Assembly: GCF_012790675.1 (NCBI RefSeq)
Contig: NZ_CP046391.1
Span: forward strand, 581,144-645,143
DNA from: Anaplasma platys
GTDB lineage: Bacteria > Pseudomonadota > Alphaproteobacteria > Rickettsiales > Anaplasmataceae
Direction of reading: 5' to 3'
DNA: 64,000 nucleotides
The notes under the pieces are model-generated. The model saw only the letters and a list, made by a program, of their open reading frames with translations, was not told where the DNA came from and ran no database searches. This document shows positions 27,649 to 39,513 of this stretch, one piece after another. The position numbers and the translations under genes are program-made. Numbering within the stretch: position 1 is the stretch's first letter; each line of letters starts with the position of its first letter.

Positions 27649-28887
27649 ATGAAAAAAGAAAAAAATAACAGGCTAAAACTACCTGTGTTTTTCGATTACC
27701 AGGCTACTACCCGAGTTGACGATAGGGTTATCCAGGCGATGATACCGTATTTTCAGCAGTTCTCTAATCCTCACTCACGCAGTCATTGCTTCGGATGGAA
27801 AGCTGAAGCTGCTGTGGAACAGGCGCGCGAACAGGTTGCTAATGCCATCGGCGCCGATTCCAAGGAAGTTATTTTCACTTCTGGGGCGACTGAATCCAAT
27901 AACCTAGCAATCAAGGGGGTTGCTCGTTTTTATCGGAACAGAGGCAATCATATTGTGACTGTGAGTACAGAGCACAAGTGCGTCCTGGACTCTTGTCGTC
28001 ATCTAGAAACAGAAGGCTTTGAAGTTACTTACCTTGGAGTGCAAAAGGACGGGATAATTGATCTTGAAAAGTTAAAAAGTGCAATAAGAGATGATACAAT
28101 ATTAGTATCGGTCATGATGGTGAATAACGAGATAGGTGTTATTCAGCCCATACGTGAAATAGGAGAGATATGCAAAAGTGATGGAAGGGAGGTGTTTTTC
28201 CATACTGATGCAGCGCAGGCATTTGGAAAGCTGCAGATTGATGTTAATGAAATGCGTGTAGACTTGCTTAGCGTTTCTGGGCACAAGATATATGGCCCAA
28301 TGGGAATAGGAGCGTTGTACATACGTAAACGTAACCCTAGGGTCAGGTTGGTGCCTTTGTTTAATGGTGGTGGGCAAGAGCGTGGCATGCGGTCCGGCAC
28401 TGTTCCAACTCCACTTGCTGTGGGTCTCGGAGAAGCTGCTAGAATTGCCTTTGAAGAGGTGGAAGTCGAGAGTGAGAGGATAAAGAAGTTGCGTGATGTG
28501 TTATATGATAGGATAATGAATGAGTTACCATATGTTGTATTAAACGGGTGTTATACTCGAAGGATACCAGGTAACTTGAACTTGAGCTTTTCCTATGTTG
28601 AGGGGGAGTCGCTGATTATGTCGATTAGTGATCTCGCTGTTAGTTCTGGGTCTGCGTGTACATCCGCGTCGCTTGAGGCTTCCTATGTGCTGCGTGCGTT
28701 AAATGTAGATCAAGACTTGGAGCATTCTTCCATTAGGTTTGGAATAGGTAGGTTTACGACTTTAGAGGAAGTTGAGCACGCTGCAGATCTTGTGGTCAGT
28801 AGCGTGAAAAAGCTCAGGGAGATAAGCCCTCTGTGGGAGATGATGCAGGAGGGGACAGATTTGAAGAGCATTAAATGGGATGAGTAG
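27649..28887 (+). CDS. iscS: Cysteine desulfurase IscS
   Basis: Takes sulfur from cysteine and passes it as a persulfide to IscU and other acceptors. The 412 residues show [39 protein letters not shown], the PLP lysine in [17 protein letters not shown] and the mobile active-site Cys in [10 protein letters not shown]. The C-terminus (PLWEMMQEG...SIKWDE) is the housekeeping IscS type that docks IscU, unlike the NifS domain of the preceding fusion. GAGGTAGG precedes the ATG. The gene lies 23 bases after the fusion gene and 11 before iscU, consistent with one operon. Confidence 0.96.
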   Translation: MKKEKNNRLKLPVFFDYQATTRVDDRVIQAMIPYFQQFSNPHSRSHCFGWKAEAAVEQAREQVANAIGADSKEVIFTSGATESNNLAIKGVARFYRNRGNHIVTVSTEHKCVLDSCRHLETEGFEVTYLGVQKDGIIDLEKLKSAIRDDTILVSVMMVNNEIGVIQPIREIGEICKSDGREVFFHTDAAQAFGKLQIDVNEMRVDLLSVSGHKIYGPMGIGALYIRKRNPRVRLVPLFNGGGQERGMRSGTVPTPLAVGLGEAARIAFEEVEVESERIKKLRDVLYDRIMNELPYVVLNGCYTRRIPGNLNLSFSYVEGESLIMSISDLAVSSGSACTSASLEASYVLRALNVDQDLEHSSIRFGIGRFTTLEEVEHAADLVVSSVKKLREISPLWEMMQEGTDLKSIKWDE

Positions 28888-28898
28888 GAGGAGATAAG

Positions 28899-29309
28899 AT
28901 GAGTTACAGTGACGAAGTATTGCGTCGTTGCAAAGATCCTCAGAATGTGGGCTCCTTGCCGAAAGACGCTGATGATGTTGGAACTGGATTAGTAGGCGCC
29001 CCAAGCTGTGGTGATGTGATGAAGCTACAGATAAAGGTGGATGAGGGCGGTAAGATAGTGGACGCAAAGTTTAAGACTTTCGGTTGCGGTGCGGCTATAG
29101 CTGCTAGTGCTCTTGCTACAGAAAGGATTATGGGGAAGACCGTAGATGAGGCGTGTACGCTGAAGAATACGGTCTTGGCTAGGGAGTTGTCGCTTCCCCC
29201 CGTGAAAATACATTGTTCTTTGCTAGCAGAGGACGCGGTTAAGGCAGCGGTTAATGATTATCGCAAGAAGCAGGAAGCCAAGTCTATAGGTGGCACTATT
29301 AGCGAATAG
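28899..29309 (+). CDS. iscU: Iron-sulfur cluster scaffold IscU
   Basis: Platform on which the new [2Fe-2S] cluster is built. The 136 residues contain the three ligand cysteines in GAPSCGDVMKL, KTFGCGAAIA and KIHCSLLAEDA. The chaperone-recognition LPPVK motif is complete, immediately before the third Cys, and serves HscA binding. The Asp in PSCGD is the conserved residue that allows cluster release. A very strong AGGAGGAG ribosome site precedes the ATG. Confidence 0.97.
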   Translation: MSYSDEVLRRCKDPQNVGSLPKDADDVGTGLVGAPSCGDVMKLQIKVDEGGKIVDAKFKTFGCGAAIAASALATERIMGKTVDEACTLKNTVLARELSLPPVKIHCSLLAEDAVKAAVNDYRKKQEAKSIGGTISE

Positions 29310-29317
29310 AGATCGTT

Positions 29318-29701
29318 ATGGTTGAGGGTGTGTCGCGAGGTGATGATAAGGGGGTGGCTGAATTTCCTGTTGAGATCACTGATGCAGCGCTGCAGAAAAT
29401 GAAAGAGTTGTTGCTTGATAAGAAGGACTGTGGGGTGGCAATCCGGATACTTATAAAGCAAAAGGGGTGCTATGGTCTCAGGTATTACGTTGAGTATGCC
29501 TATGATGAGAGGCCTTTAGAAGTTAAGATTAAGAGGATGGTAGACGGGTTTGACGTTACTATACTCATAGAGCCAAAAGCCATGATGTTCATACGCGGAA
29601 CCACTATAGACTACTACAGCGATAAGTTGTCATCTGGTTTTACTTTTAATAACCCTAATGAAAAAGGTAGATGTGGGTGTGGTAAAAGTTTTTATGTCTG
29701 A
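29318..29701 (+). CDS. iscA: A-type iron-sulfur carrier
   Basis: Carries assembled clusters from the scaffold to target proteins. The 127 residues hold the three ligand cysteines: one in KQKGCYGLRY and two in a C-terminal GRCGCGKSF, with the expected spacing of about 65 residues. The HesB/IscA fold landmarks (AIRILIKQKGC, GFDVTILIEPKAMMFIRGTTIDY, split here) are present. The N-terminus is about 15 residues longer than in E. coli IscA. It begins 8 bases after iscU, and its stop overlaps the hscB start by 8 bases. Confidence 0.93.
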   Translation: MVEGVSRGDDKGVAEFPVEITDAALQKMKELLLDKKDCGVAIRILIKQKGCYGLRYYVEYAYDERPLEVKIKRMVDGFDVTILIEPKAMMFIRGTTIDYYSDKLSSGFTFNNPNEKGRCGCGKSFYV

Positions 29702-30149
29702 GGATTATTTCGCATTACTTGGCTTGAGAGATGTGAGTTTCTCAATAGACCTTCCTCTTATGGAAAAGAATTATATCGGAATTCAGCGTTCTTCTCATCC
29801 GGATAGATTTTTCTCCATAAGGGATAAAGAAACCGCGGCGCGCCATATAGCAAAGGTCAATAAGGCGTATCTTATACTAAAATCTCCGGAATCTCGTGCA
29901 GAATACATACTTTCTGTTGGGGGGGTAAAACTGAGCGATGAGGATAGGAGTAAAATCGTCGAGGAAATATTCAGTCTCAAGCTCAATGGGGTTGATGTTG
30001 GAGCAGAGGTGTCAAATTGTTTAAAGTCCATGGAAAAGGCTTTTGCAGAGTGTCAGATGTATGAAGCTGCAATTCAGCTTGAAAGGCTTAAATATCTCAA
30101 GAGAATGTCTAGTGGGATTGAGGGGTATGCAGTTAGTAGATATAGCTGA
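29694..30149 (+). CDS. hscB: Co-chaperone HscB (J-domain)
   Basis: Delivers IscU to HscA and stimulates its ATPase. The 151 residues begin MSEDYFALLGL and carry the HPD signature of the J-domain in RSSHPDRFF, then the C-terminal three-helix IscU-binding domain. The upstream in-frame extension is rejected because the ATG at 29694 fits the family N-terminus and the 8-base overlap with iscA suggests translational coupling. The 3' end overlaps hscA by 23 bases. Confidence 0.93.
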   Translation: MSEDYFALLGLRDVSFSIDLPLMEKNYIGIQRSSHPDRFFSIRDKETAARHIAKVNKAYLILKSPESRAEYILSVGGVKLSDEDRSKIVEEIFSLKLNGVDVGAEVSNCLKSMEKAFAECQMYEAAIQLERLKYLKRMSSGIEGYAVSRYS

Positions 30150-31932
30150 GCCTGAAATTGTTAAGAGCCATGATGCTGTATATGGTATAGATCTTGGTAC
30201 CACTAACTCTTTGGTAGCAAAGGCTGAAAAGGATGGCAGTGTGCTGGTCTTTGAGGATGCTTCTGGTAGTGTTCTTATCCCATCCATAGTTGGGTATAGC
30301 GGTGGTATTCCTGTTGCGGTAGGAAAGAGAAATGTCGAAGCAGTAACCATAAGCTCTGTCAAGAGGTTGATGGGTAAGGGTATAGGCGGTGTTCCGAGGA
30401 AATTTTGTGGCGTGCCCTTAGTTGAAAGAGATGGCGGGGTTGCTTTAGAAATAGAAAAGGGGCTTATTGTCTCTCCCGTTGAGGTATCAGCAGAGATTTT
30501 AAGGTGTCTTAGTAAGATGGTGCAAGAAGCTACTGGAGAGCCAATTGCGCACGCTGTGGTTACTGTTCCGGCGTACTTTGACGAAGTTGCTAGGAGAGAA
30601 ACTCGTAACGCAGCTGAGCTTGCGGGTATAGAAGTATTGAGATTGCTTAATGAACCCACGGCAGCGCTTGTTGCATATGAGCAGATCTCTGATGGCGAGA
30701 TTTGTATCGTGTACGATTTTGGTGGTGGCACATTCGATGTGTCAGTTGTTAAAATGCACGAGGGGGCCCTACAGATAATTGCCACTGCTGGCGATACATC
30801 ATTGGGCGGAGATGATATAGACTTCCTTTTAGCAAAGTTAGTGCTCCAAAAGTACAGCGGGGAACAAGTGCGCGATGAGGAGGTTGTGCCAGTGGACCTT
30901 CTGTATGACGCAAAGCGCACGAAAGAGCTTATCTGCAAAGCAGGCTGTGAAGGGAAGTATGACTTCAAAGTAGGGAATGGTGCTACTTTTTCATGTGTAA
31001 TAGATAGTAATGAGTTTGGGGGCTTAGTAGAATGTATAGTCAGGAGAACTGTTGCTATATTGGAGTCAGCTATGCTTGATGCTAAAGTTACCGTTCATGA
31101 TGTTTCCAAAGTCGTTCTAGTTGGTGGATCTTCAAGGTTGCCACAGGTTAAAGAGTCGCTTAAGCAAATGTTTGGCGACAAGATATATGATGATGTTGAT
31201 CCGGAGCGGGCGGTTGTGATAGGTGCTGCCTTGCAGGCGTATTATCTTTCAGATCCCGCTTCTGCGCCTAAAAGTAGAGTTCTTATAGATGTTGTACCTT
31301 TGTCGCTGTCCGTTGAGACTATGGGGGGAATTGCTGAAGTTATTATACCTCGGAACACTCCTGTTCCCGCGGTGGTAGCTCAAGAGTTTACTACATATGT
31401 GGATGGGCAGACTATGATCAGTATTCACGTCTGTCAAGGGGAGCGGGAAATTGTTGTGGAAAATAGGTCATTAGCCAAGTTTGACTTACAAGTTCCTCCA
31501 TTACCTGCCGGTGCAGCAAGGGTTAGGGTTGAGTTTAGAGTAGACATGGATGGGTTGCTCACTGTATCGGCAAAAGATGTTTTGACTGGTCTGGAAAAGA
31601 ATCTAGAAATAAACTCACTTCGTGGGGTTACGCAGGCCAATATTGAGCAAGCAGTCATAGATTCGGTAGAGAATTTCGATTCTGATATGGTTTTGAAAGA
31701 GCTAAGTAAAGCTAAGGCAGAAGGTGATAAGGTTCTTGAAGTGTTGGACGTGCTTATAGCTGGTGCAGAAGAGTTGCTTCCAGACAGTGAGCTAAAAGAG
31801 GTGCTAGATGCTGCATCCTCCCTCAAGGCAGCGCTAGCGGAATCGGCGGATGTAGATGAGATTCATGAGTTAGTAGAGAAGGCAAGCCTTGGGGTTATTC
31901 GGCTTAAGAAAAAGAAGAATAGTGTTTTTTGA
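30127..31932 (+). CDS. hscA: Hsp70-class chaperone HscA
   Basis: ATP-driven chaperone specialised for releasing the cluster from IscU. The 601 residues contain the Hsp70 phosphate loops (GIDLGTTNS, VYDFGGGTFDVS), VPAYFDEVARRETRNAAELAG divided here, LLNEPTAAL and VGGSSRLPQVK. A substrate-binding domain follows (DVVPLSLSVETMGG). It lacks the long acidic C-terminal lid tail of DnaK, as expected for HscA. I chose the ATG at 30127, inside the end of hscB, because the family N-terminus begins only about 15 residues before GIDLGTT. The isc context confirms HscA over DnaK. Confidence 0.95.
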   Translation: MQLVDIAEPEIVKSHDAVYGIDLGTTNSLVAKAEKDGSVLVFEDASGSVLIPSIVGYSGGIPVAVGKRNVEAVTISSVKRLMGKGIGGVPRKFCGVPLVERDGGVALEIEKGLIVSPVEVSAEILRCLSKMVQEATGEPIAHAVVTVPAYFDEVARRETRNAAELAGIEVLRLLNEPTAALVAYEQISDGEICIVYDFGGGTFDVSVVKMHEGALQIIATAGDTSLGGDDIDFLLAKLVLQKYSGEQVRDEEVVPVDLLYDAKRTKELICKAGCEGKYDFKVGNGATFSCVIDSNEFGGLVECIVRRTVAILESAMLDAKVTVHDVSKVVLVGGSSRLPQVKESLKQMFGDKIYDDVDPERAVVIGAALQAYYLSDPASAPKSRVLIDVVPLSLSVETMGGIAEVIIPRNTPVPAVVAQEFTTYVDGQTMISIHVCQGEREIVVENRSLAKFDLQVPPLPAGAARVRVEFRVDMDGLLTVSAKDVLTGLEKNLEINSLRGVTQANIEQAVIDSVENFDSDMVLKELSKAKAEGDKVLEVLDVLIAGAEELLPDSELKEVLDAASSLKAALAESADVDEIHELVEKASLGVIRLKKKKNSVF

Positions 31933-31976
31933 GAAAAATAGTGATAATGGCCTGTAGTTTTGCGAGGTAAAGTAAT

Positions 31977-32330
31977 ATGCCATTTGTGACGTTTGTTTCT
32001 CCTGACGGTACCAAGGAGACTTACGAAGCATATGAAGGGGAGACTCTTCTCACTCTTGCTCATAGGAACAAAGTTGATTTAGAAGGCGCATGCGAAGGCT
32101 CTATGGCCTGTTCCACGTGCCATCTAATTGTTGCTCCTGAGTGGTATGGTAAGGTAGAGGAGTGCAACGAGCTAACAGATAACGAAAATGATATGTTAGA
32201 TATGGCGTTTGGGTTGACTGAGACGTCTAGACTGGGATGCCAGATTGTCATGACTAAGGAGTTGGATGGATTGTGTGTGATGCTGCCTGGGGAGACTAGG
32301 AATGTGTCATTCAACCACAGTGAAGACTAA
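31977..32330 (+). CDS. fdx: [2Fe-2S] ferredoxin of the ISC system
   Basis: Supplies electrons for cluster assembly. The 117-residue adrenodoxin-type protein has ligands in CEGSMACSTC (C-x5-C-x2-C) and a fourth Cys in SRLGCQIVM. A conserved acidic stretch and the LTDNENDMLDMAFGLTE loop characterise the ISC ferredoxins. It follows hscA by 44 bases. The ferredoxin reductase at 53.9 kb could be its electron donor. Confidence 0.95.
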   Translation: MPFVTFVSPDGTKETYEAYEGETLLTLAHRNKVDLEGACEGSMACSTCHLIVAPEWYGKVEECNELTDNENDMLDMAFGLTETSRLGCQIVMTKELDGLCVMLPGETRNVSFNHSED

Positions 32331-32359
32331 ATAATCTTATATGAAGTAGGAGATCCGTA

Positions 32360-33652
32360 ATGTCCAGAGCTAGGTGTTTTTTAATCTTCTTTCTGTTGCT
32401 ATGCGGCATTGTAGGAGGGGGCGTATTCCTCTGTAGGATTGTCATAAAGGATGTGACATTAGGTCTCTTAGAGTCTCTAAAGGGAAATGGGGTTTTTCCA
32501 GATGGGATGTCTGTAGGCTATGAGAATATTTCTTTTGGATTATCTCTGAGTTCTGAGGCTTTGGAAGATGCGGTTAGTGAAGCTCAGCAAGCCTTTCCCA
32601 GTATTAACGTTCTGCTTGATGGATTTTTCGTGAGCGAAAAAGACAATGGCATGAAGCTTAAGGCAGAAGCTATTAAAGTTTCATATGGAATAGCTGGAAG
32701 GCGTATGAGTGTTTCGCTTCCTAGGGGTTTTGTTGACATTGAAAATGTTAGTGCGTCCTTTGGAGAAGGCTATGGGGATTTGCGTTGTAGCGTTGATCCT
32801 GTTTTGGTTGTGGAATGGCGCGATAATCTATTTCTCTCCGCTATTAAGAAGTTGCTGTACAAAAAAGGCGATAAGGGTGCGGAGAATCAGGTAGTTTCCT
32901 TTAGCTATGTAGATGCTGATGGAATCAGCTGTAAGGACCTTAACACGGGCAAAGACGTCTCTGTATATAACGATGCTCTCTTTAAATTTGGGGTGCTTGA
33001 TGATGTTGAGGTACGTGCGGACGCTGAGGTAAACGCTAAAGATCGTCCTGATGGCAAGTTATCACTCAAGCTTTCTGATGTTGTGGTGCGTTTTTTCAAA
33101 AATGAGAGGCTTTCTGATGTTTCTATTACTTCCGCTGAATTGCGGGGGGATGACTTTTTGTTGACGCTGAATGGTGGTACTGCGCTGTCAGAAAAATGTG
33201 GACCATCTCCACTAGGCGTATGTGAATTTGAACTTACTCTAGGGTTTGAAGGTTATGACAACTTCTGGAAGTTTTTTGAAGAAATATTGCAAAAGAGACA
33301 GGTTCTTGATGAGGATAGCGGCTCCTTCATTATGCATAGGTCAATGTTTCAAGGGATCAAGCAGGTCATTCGTGATGTTTCAGTAAAAGGAGACGGAGAT
33401 AAGCTGGTGCTGGATTTGAGAAAGACGCGCGATGGGAATGTGATGTTAGGCAGCATTACCTTAGCGGAATTTTTCCGCTCTGTGGAAGATGTAGTATCCA
33501 AGAGCGAAAATGCTAAAGAGCTACTCGAGGGGAGTGCCAATGATGTTTTGAGTGACTTGGACAAATCTTTGTCATCTGATGTCCTTAGTGGCACGGATTC
33601 GTCTGTGGTTCCCGAAGACTTTGAGGCCCCAGTCAAGGAACAGAATGATTAG
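32360..33652 (+). CDS. Unidentified envelope-anchored protein downstream of fdx
   Basis: A 430-residue protein with one N-terminal membrane segment (FLIFFLLLCGIVGGGVFLC, about residues 7-25) and a long soluble portion rich in beta-strand patterns and Asp/Lys/Glu. The remainder would lie outside the cytoplasm. It ends in an acidic, Ser-rich tail (SSDVLSGTDSSVVPEDFEAP). There is no catalytic motif. The layout resembles the large periplasmic proteins of unknown function in alphaproteobacteria (DUF2125/DUF945 style), but I cannot assign it. An AGGAG site precedes the ATG, and the 29-base gap suggests read-through from the isc genes. Confidence 0.75.
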   Translation: MSRARCFLIFFLLLCGIVGGGVFLCRIVIKDVTLGLLESLKGNGVFPDGMSVGYENISFGLSLSSEALEDAVSEAQQAFPSINVLLDGFFVSEKDNGMKLKAEAIKVSYGIAGRRMSVSLPRGFVDIENVSASFGEGYGDLRCSVDPVLVVEWRDNLFLSAIKKLLYKKGDKGAENQVVSFSYVDADGISCKDLNTGKDVSVYNDALFKFGVLDDVEVRADAEVNAKDRPDGKLSLKLSDVVVRFFKNERLSDVSITSAELRGDDFLLTLNGGTALSEKCGPSPLGVCEFELTLGFEGYDNFWKFFEEILQKRQVLDEDSGSFIMHRSMFQGIKQVIRDVSVKGDGDKLVLDLRKTRDGNVMLGSITLAEFFRSVEDVVSKSENAKELLEGSANDVLSDLDKSLSSDVLSGTDSSVVPEDFEAPVKEQND

Positions 33653-33663
33653 TGTCTCTAGCC

Positions 33664-33921
33664 ATGAAAATGCAGCTGTTTAGGCCGCATTTGCCTCGTG
33701 TAAGTGGGTATATATGTTGCGGGCTAGCCATTGATGGGTTCCTGCATGCGATATGCAGAGCAGGTCTGTCGTTTTTTGTATTTCATAAGGGTATTGCTGG
33801 GCCATTGAGTTTCTATGCACAATGTATTTTGATGGCTTTGACTAGCGGGGGATATGGGTCTGGATTTCAGTTAGTAGGCTATTCATACAAGGTTTTTCTC
33901 TATATCGTTTCACCGTTGTAA
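33664..33921 (+). CDS. Small hydrophobic unidentified protein
   Basis: An 85-residue frame, MKMQLFRPHLPRVSGYICCG onward, rich in Phe, Tyr, Gly and Cys. It may contain one or two weak membrane segments (LSFFVFHKGIAGPLSFYAQ; YKVFLYIVSPL). It starts 11 bases after the previous stop and ends about 90 bases before ccmH, so it could be a real small gene in the operon. No family is recognised. Confidence 0.4.
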   Translation: MKMQLFRPHLPRVSGYICCGLAIDGFLHAICRAGLSFFVFHKGIAGPLSFYAQCILMALTSGGYGSGFQLVGYSYKVFLYIVSPL

Positions 33922-34007
33922 GGCGGTGTTTGTGCAATGCCCTTAATCCGCAGCATGGAAAGCTAGTATACTGTGAGTTCCGTGTTGTTGTGGGGAAACG
34001 AGGTTCT

Positions 34008-34418
34008 ATGTTCAAGAAGACGTTTTTCTTCTTTTTTCTCTCCCTTTTTTTTATATGTGAGTTGCATGCTTTTTCTTTAGATGAAGGGGTGCTGAAAGGT
34101 GAATTAGAAACCAGAGCAGTGCGTCTATTCAAAATTACAAGGTGTATGATTTGCTCAGGGGAATCTCTTTATGATTCACAATCTTCATTTGCAAGAGAAG
34201 TGCGTGCTCTGATTAGAAAGGAAATACTCAAAGGAATGGAAGATGACGAAATACTTTCAAGTCTTAGAGAGCGCTATGGAATGCAAATACTTGCAAAAAC
34301 GCCTTATGGTCGCGATACGTATCTATTGTGGGTTATCCCTGCGGTTGTTGCTGTGATTTTAGTGATTGCCATGTTTTTAAAGTTATTTATGGTTAGGAAC
34401 AATAGCGTCTCGCATTAA
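34008..34418 (+). CDS. ccmH: Cytochrome c maturation protein CcmH
   Basis: Thiol-disulfide protein that reduces apocytochrome c before haem attachment, anchored in the inner membrane facing the periplasm. The 136 residues start with a signal peptide (TFFFFFLSLFFICELHAF). The CxxC lies in RCMICSGESL, then the conserved three-helix bundle (DSQSSFAREVRALIRKEI, SSLRERYG, KTPYG) and a C-terminal membrane helix (LLWVIPAVVAVILVIAMF). The ATG at 34008 is preferred over 33930 because it directly precedes the signal peptide and has an ACGAGG ribosome site. Confidence 0.92.
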   Translation: MFKKTFFFFFLSLFFICELHAFSLDEGVLKGELETRAVRLFKITRCMICSGESLYDSQSSFAREVRALIRKEILKGMEDDEILSSLRERYGMQILAKTPYGRDTYLLWVIPAVVAVILVIAMFLKLFMVRNNSVSH

Positions 34419-34528
34419 TATACCTAGATTGAAATCACATGCTTTCTAGGCCCTAAAAATCAAGTGTCTTGCTTTTATCCGTCTCCCGCCGCTTCTATTT
34501 GGTATGGCGCCCTGTGAACTAAGATCAA
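34419..34528. other. Spacer between ccmH and the NifS-domain duplicate
   Basis: 110 bases with no gene. The junction GATCAA-GTAATG marks where the duplicated block begins. No insertion-sequence end or target-site duplication is apparent. Confidence 0.5.
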
Positions 34529-35212
34529 GTAATGCTAGCAAACAACGAAATCGGAGTGATCCAACCAGTAAGAGAAGTTGTGAGCATAGCGAGAAAGTAT
34601 GGAGCAGTAGTACATACAGATGCGGTACAGGCATGTGGCAAGATACCGCTGAGTGTACTGGATCTCGGGGCAGATTTTGTTACAATCTCATCGCATAAGA
34701 TAGGAGGCATGCCTGGCGCAGGTGCATTGTTATATAACAGCAATAGAGTCGGTATAGTACCTATGCTGCATGGTGGTATGCAGGAAAATGGCTTACGAGC
34801 TGGTACTGAAAATGTTCATGCCATCTATTCCATGGCAGTTGCTTTGGAAAACCTTTCGTGTCGTTTAAAGAAAATGGCCGATGTTTTATCGGCTAGGGAT
34901 TTAATAGAGAGTAGGATAAGGGAAGCATCTGCTACCAGCATTATTTTTGGTTCTGGTGCTGTTAGGCTTCCTAATACTACTTGTGTATCAATGCCAGGAG
35001 TGAGCAGTGAAACGCAGCTAATAGGATTTGATAGCAGAGGTATTGCTGTGGGGATTGGATCTGCATGTTCTTCAGGGAAGCGTGATAAATCTCACGTGTT
35101 GTCAGCAATAGGAGCTGAGGAAGAGCATATTAAGAGTGCTATCAGGATAAGTCTTGGCCCAGATGTAGATATTGAGCAAGCTAGCAGAATTGCAGACTGT
35201 TGGTGCGATTAA
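34529..35212 (+). pseudogene. Duplicated C-terminal part of the NifS-like desulfurase
   Basis: Apparently an exact copy of bases 26915-27593, with the same translation from [12 protein letters not shown] through RIADCWC, then one new codon and a stop at 35212. It retains the PLP lysine (SSHKIGG) and the active Cys (GSACSSG) but lacks the Rrf2 domain and the first third of the aminotransferase fold. A functional enzyme is unlikely. No good ribosome site precedes the internal ATG at 34532. The lack of visible differences points to a recent event or continuing gene conversion. Confidence 0.92.
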
Positions 35213-35310
35213 TGCATTATTGTGTACAACTCATGGTATATTAATTGACACAGCAGGTTTATATTTACACATGAACACTCCAGACAGTAACACTGCTTTC
35301 TACTATGTAC

Positions 35311-35883
35311 TTAGCTTTTGTCTATGCCGCGCCACTCACGGTTTTTATCATGAATTCCAAAGATATTAAGTACCCTAAGGACTGAATGATCTACTATATC
35401 CATGGTGCTTTGAGGATTATGATAAAACGACGGTACCGGAGGAGCGACTATAGCCCCCATTTCGGTAAGTACAACCATGTTTCTTAAATGTCCCAGATGC
35501 AGGGGTGTTTCTCGCACCATTAATACTAGCTTTCGACGTTCTTTTAAAGTCACATCCGCTGCTCTTGTCAGTAGGTTAGAAGCAATACCTGCAGCAATTT
35601 CTGACATAGTGTGTACCGAACAGGGGGCAACTATCATTCCCTCGGTAACAAACGAGCCACTAGCAATCGAAGCGGCAATGTCTGAACTATCATGATAATG
35701 GGAACAGAATTCTTTTTCCAATTGCTCTGCGGTTATAAGATGTGAACATTCGTGCTTTATGGTCAATCTAGCAGCGTTACTTATTACTAAGTGTACTTCT
35801 GTAGTGGTGTTTTTAAGATAGTGGAGTAAACGCACTCCATAAATCGCCCCAGAAGCTCCGCTTATTCCCACAACAATTCTCAT
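35311..35883 (-). CDS. ubiX: Flavin prenyltransferase UbiX
   Basis: Makes the prenylated FMN cofactor used by UbiD in ubiquinone synthesis. The 190 residues show the family order: RIVVGISGASGAIYGVRLL divided here (FMN-binding), SNAARLTI, SGSFVTEGMIVAPCSVHTM, NLLTRAADVTLKERRKLVL divided here, RETPLHLGHL and MGAIVAPPVPSFYHNPQ divided here. The start at 35883 is chosen because GGAG lies seven bases upstream; the TTG at 35895 overlaps that ribosome site. It runs opposite to its neighbours and stands alone. Confidence 0.94.
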   Translation of the reverse strand: MRIVVGISGASGAIYGVRLLHYLKNTTTEVHLVISNAARLTIKHECSHLITAEQLEKEFCSHYHDSSDIAASIASGSFVTEGMIVAPCSVHTMSEIAAGIASNLLTRAADVTLKERRKLVLMVRETPLHLGHLRNMVVLTEMGAIVAPPVPSFYHNPQSTMDIVDHSVLRVLNIFGIHDKNREWRGIDKS

Positions 35884-35895
35884 TTTTTGCTCCAA

Positions 35896-38761
<2,866 letters not shown>

Positions 38762-39281
38762 TAGAGGAATTGATGATGTCATGGAAGTGCTCCTGTATGA
38801 GCTGTTAGCGGTATATTCATTTACCATGCTCGACAGTAATTACATGTGTGTTTTGCCGCTTGTGGAACTTATGTATTTGCGTCACCAGTAATGGTTCTCC
38901 TTAAGGAAGCCCAGTTCTTCTTAATGGGAGTGCTTCTCAAGAGCAACTTTTTATTTTCGCGCATGTTCTCTAATTTATAGTATGCGCTTTATCATTACTC
39001 ATTTGAGGCAAATTCAAGGGCTCGAAATTCTCAGGTGTATTGCTTGCGCTTTTTGTTGCTATCGCGATTTACCCTCTTCTTAAGAAGTATGTTGTAAGGT
39101 ATTTGCGGATGGTATGTATTTTGATTCTTTAAGATATTAATAAAATAGCGCGCGGTATATGGTGTTCTTCCGCCGGATCACTTGGTACTAATTGAGGTGA
39201 CATTTCCGCTGTGGTGGGTTTATATATTGACGATGTTAGGCTATTTGCTAGAATTGAGCTTGTTTTTTCTGTGGTATTGCT
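38762..39281. other. Non-coding stretch after gyrB
   Basis: About 520 bases. Around 38890-38980 a short frame reads LKEAQFFLMGVLLKSNFLFS before a stop. It may be a protein relic but matches nothing I recognise. No tRNA-like cloverleaf or strong terminator is visible. Confidence 0.35.
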
Positions 39282-39497
39282 ATGGCGAAGGGTGGAAAGG
39301 TTGCGAAGACCGCAAGTAAGAATAATCCGTTACAAAGAAGAAAGGGCTTAGCTGCTAAGACATTTAATGGCAAGAACATAAAGCCTGTAAGGTATATAGA
39401 TCGTGAAAAGGGGCAGGTATTTATGGCTGCGCAGTTTGACGATGAAAGCCTAGTGACTGGACCAAATGGCCTTCCGTTAGAGTGGTCTAACATTTAA
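39282..39497 (+). CDS. Small basic conserved protein upstream of nuoG
   Basis: A 71-residue protein, MAKGGKVAKTASKNNPLQRR onward, with a lysine-rich N-terminus and a more acidic C-terminus (FDDESLVTGPNGLPLEW). It starts cleanly with ATG and ends 16 bases before nuoG, so the two are probably co-transcribed. The ordered composition suggests a real gene. I recall no function; a ribosome- or nucleic-acid-associated role would fit the basic tail, but that is conjecture. Confidence 0.65.
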   Translation: MAKGGKVAKTASKNNPLQRRKGLAAKTFNGKNIKPVRYIDREKGQVFMAAQFDDESLVTGPNGLPLEWSNI

Positions 39498-39513
39498 ATA
39501 GGGGTTCGAAGCC

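Noticed and set aside
30043..30126. Upstream in-frame extension of hscA
   Set aside because: It lies inside hscB coding sequence and lacks Hsp70 family similarity; the ATG at 30127 fits the family N-terminus.
33664..33921. Idea that the small hydrophobic frame before ccmH is a ribosomal protein L6 fragment (GFQLVGYSYKVFL)
   Set aside because: The resemblance covers only about a dozen residues, and the rest of the frame does not fit L6.
34529..35207. Considered as an insertion sequence
   Set aside because: No transposase, no terminal inverted repeats and no target duplication; it is simply a copied piece of the NifS domain.
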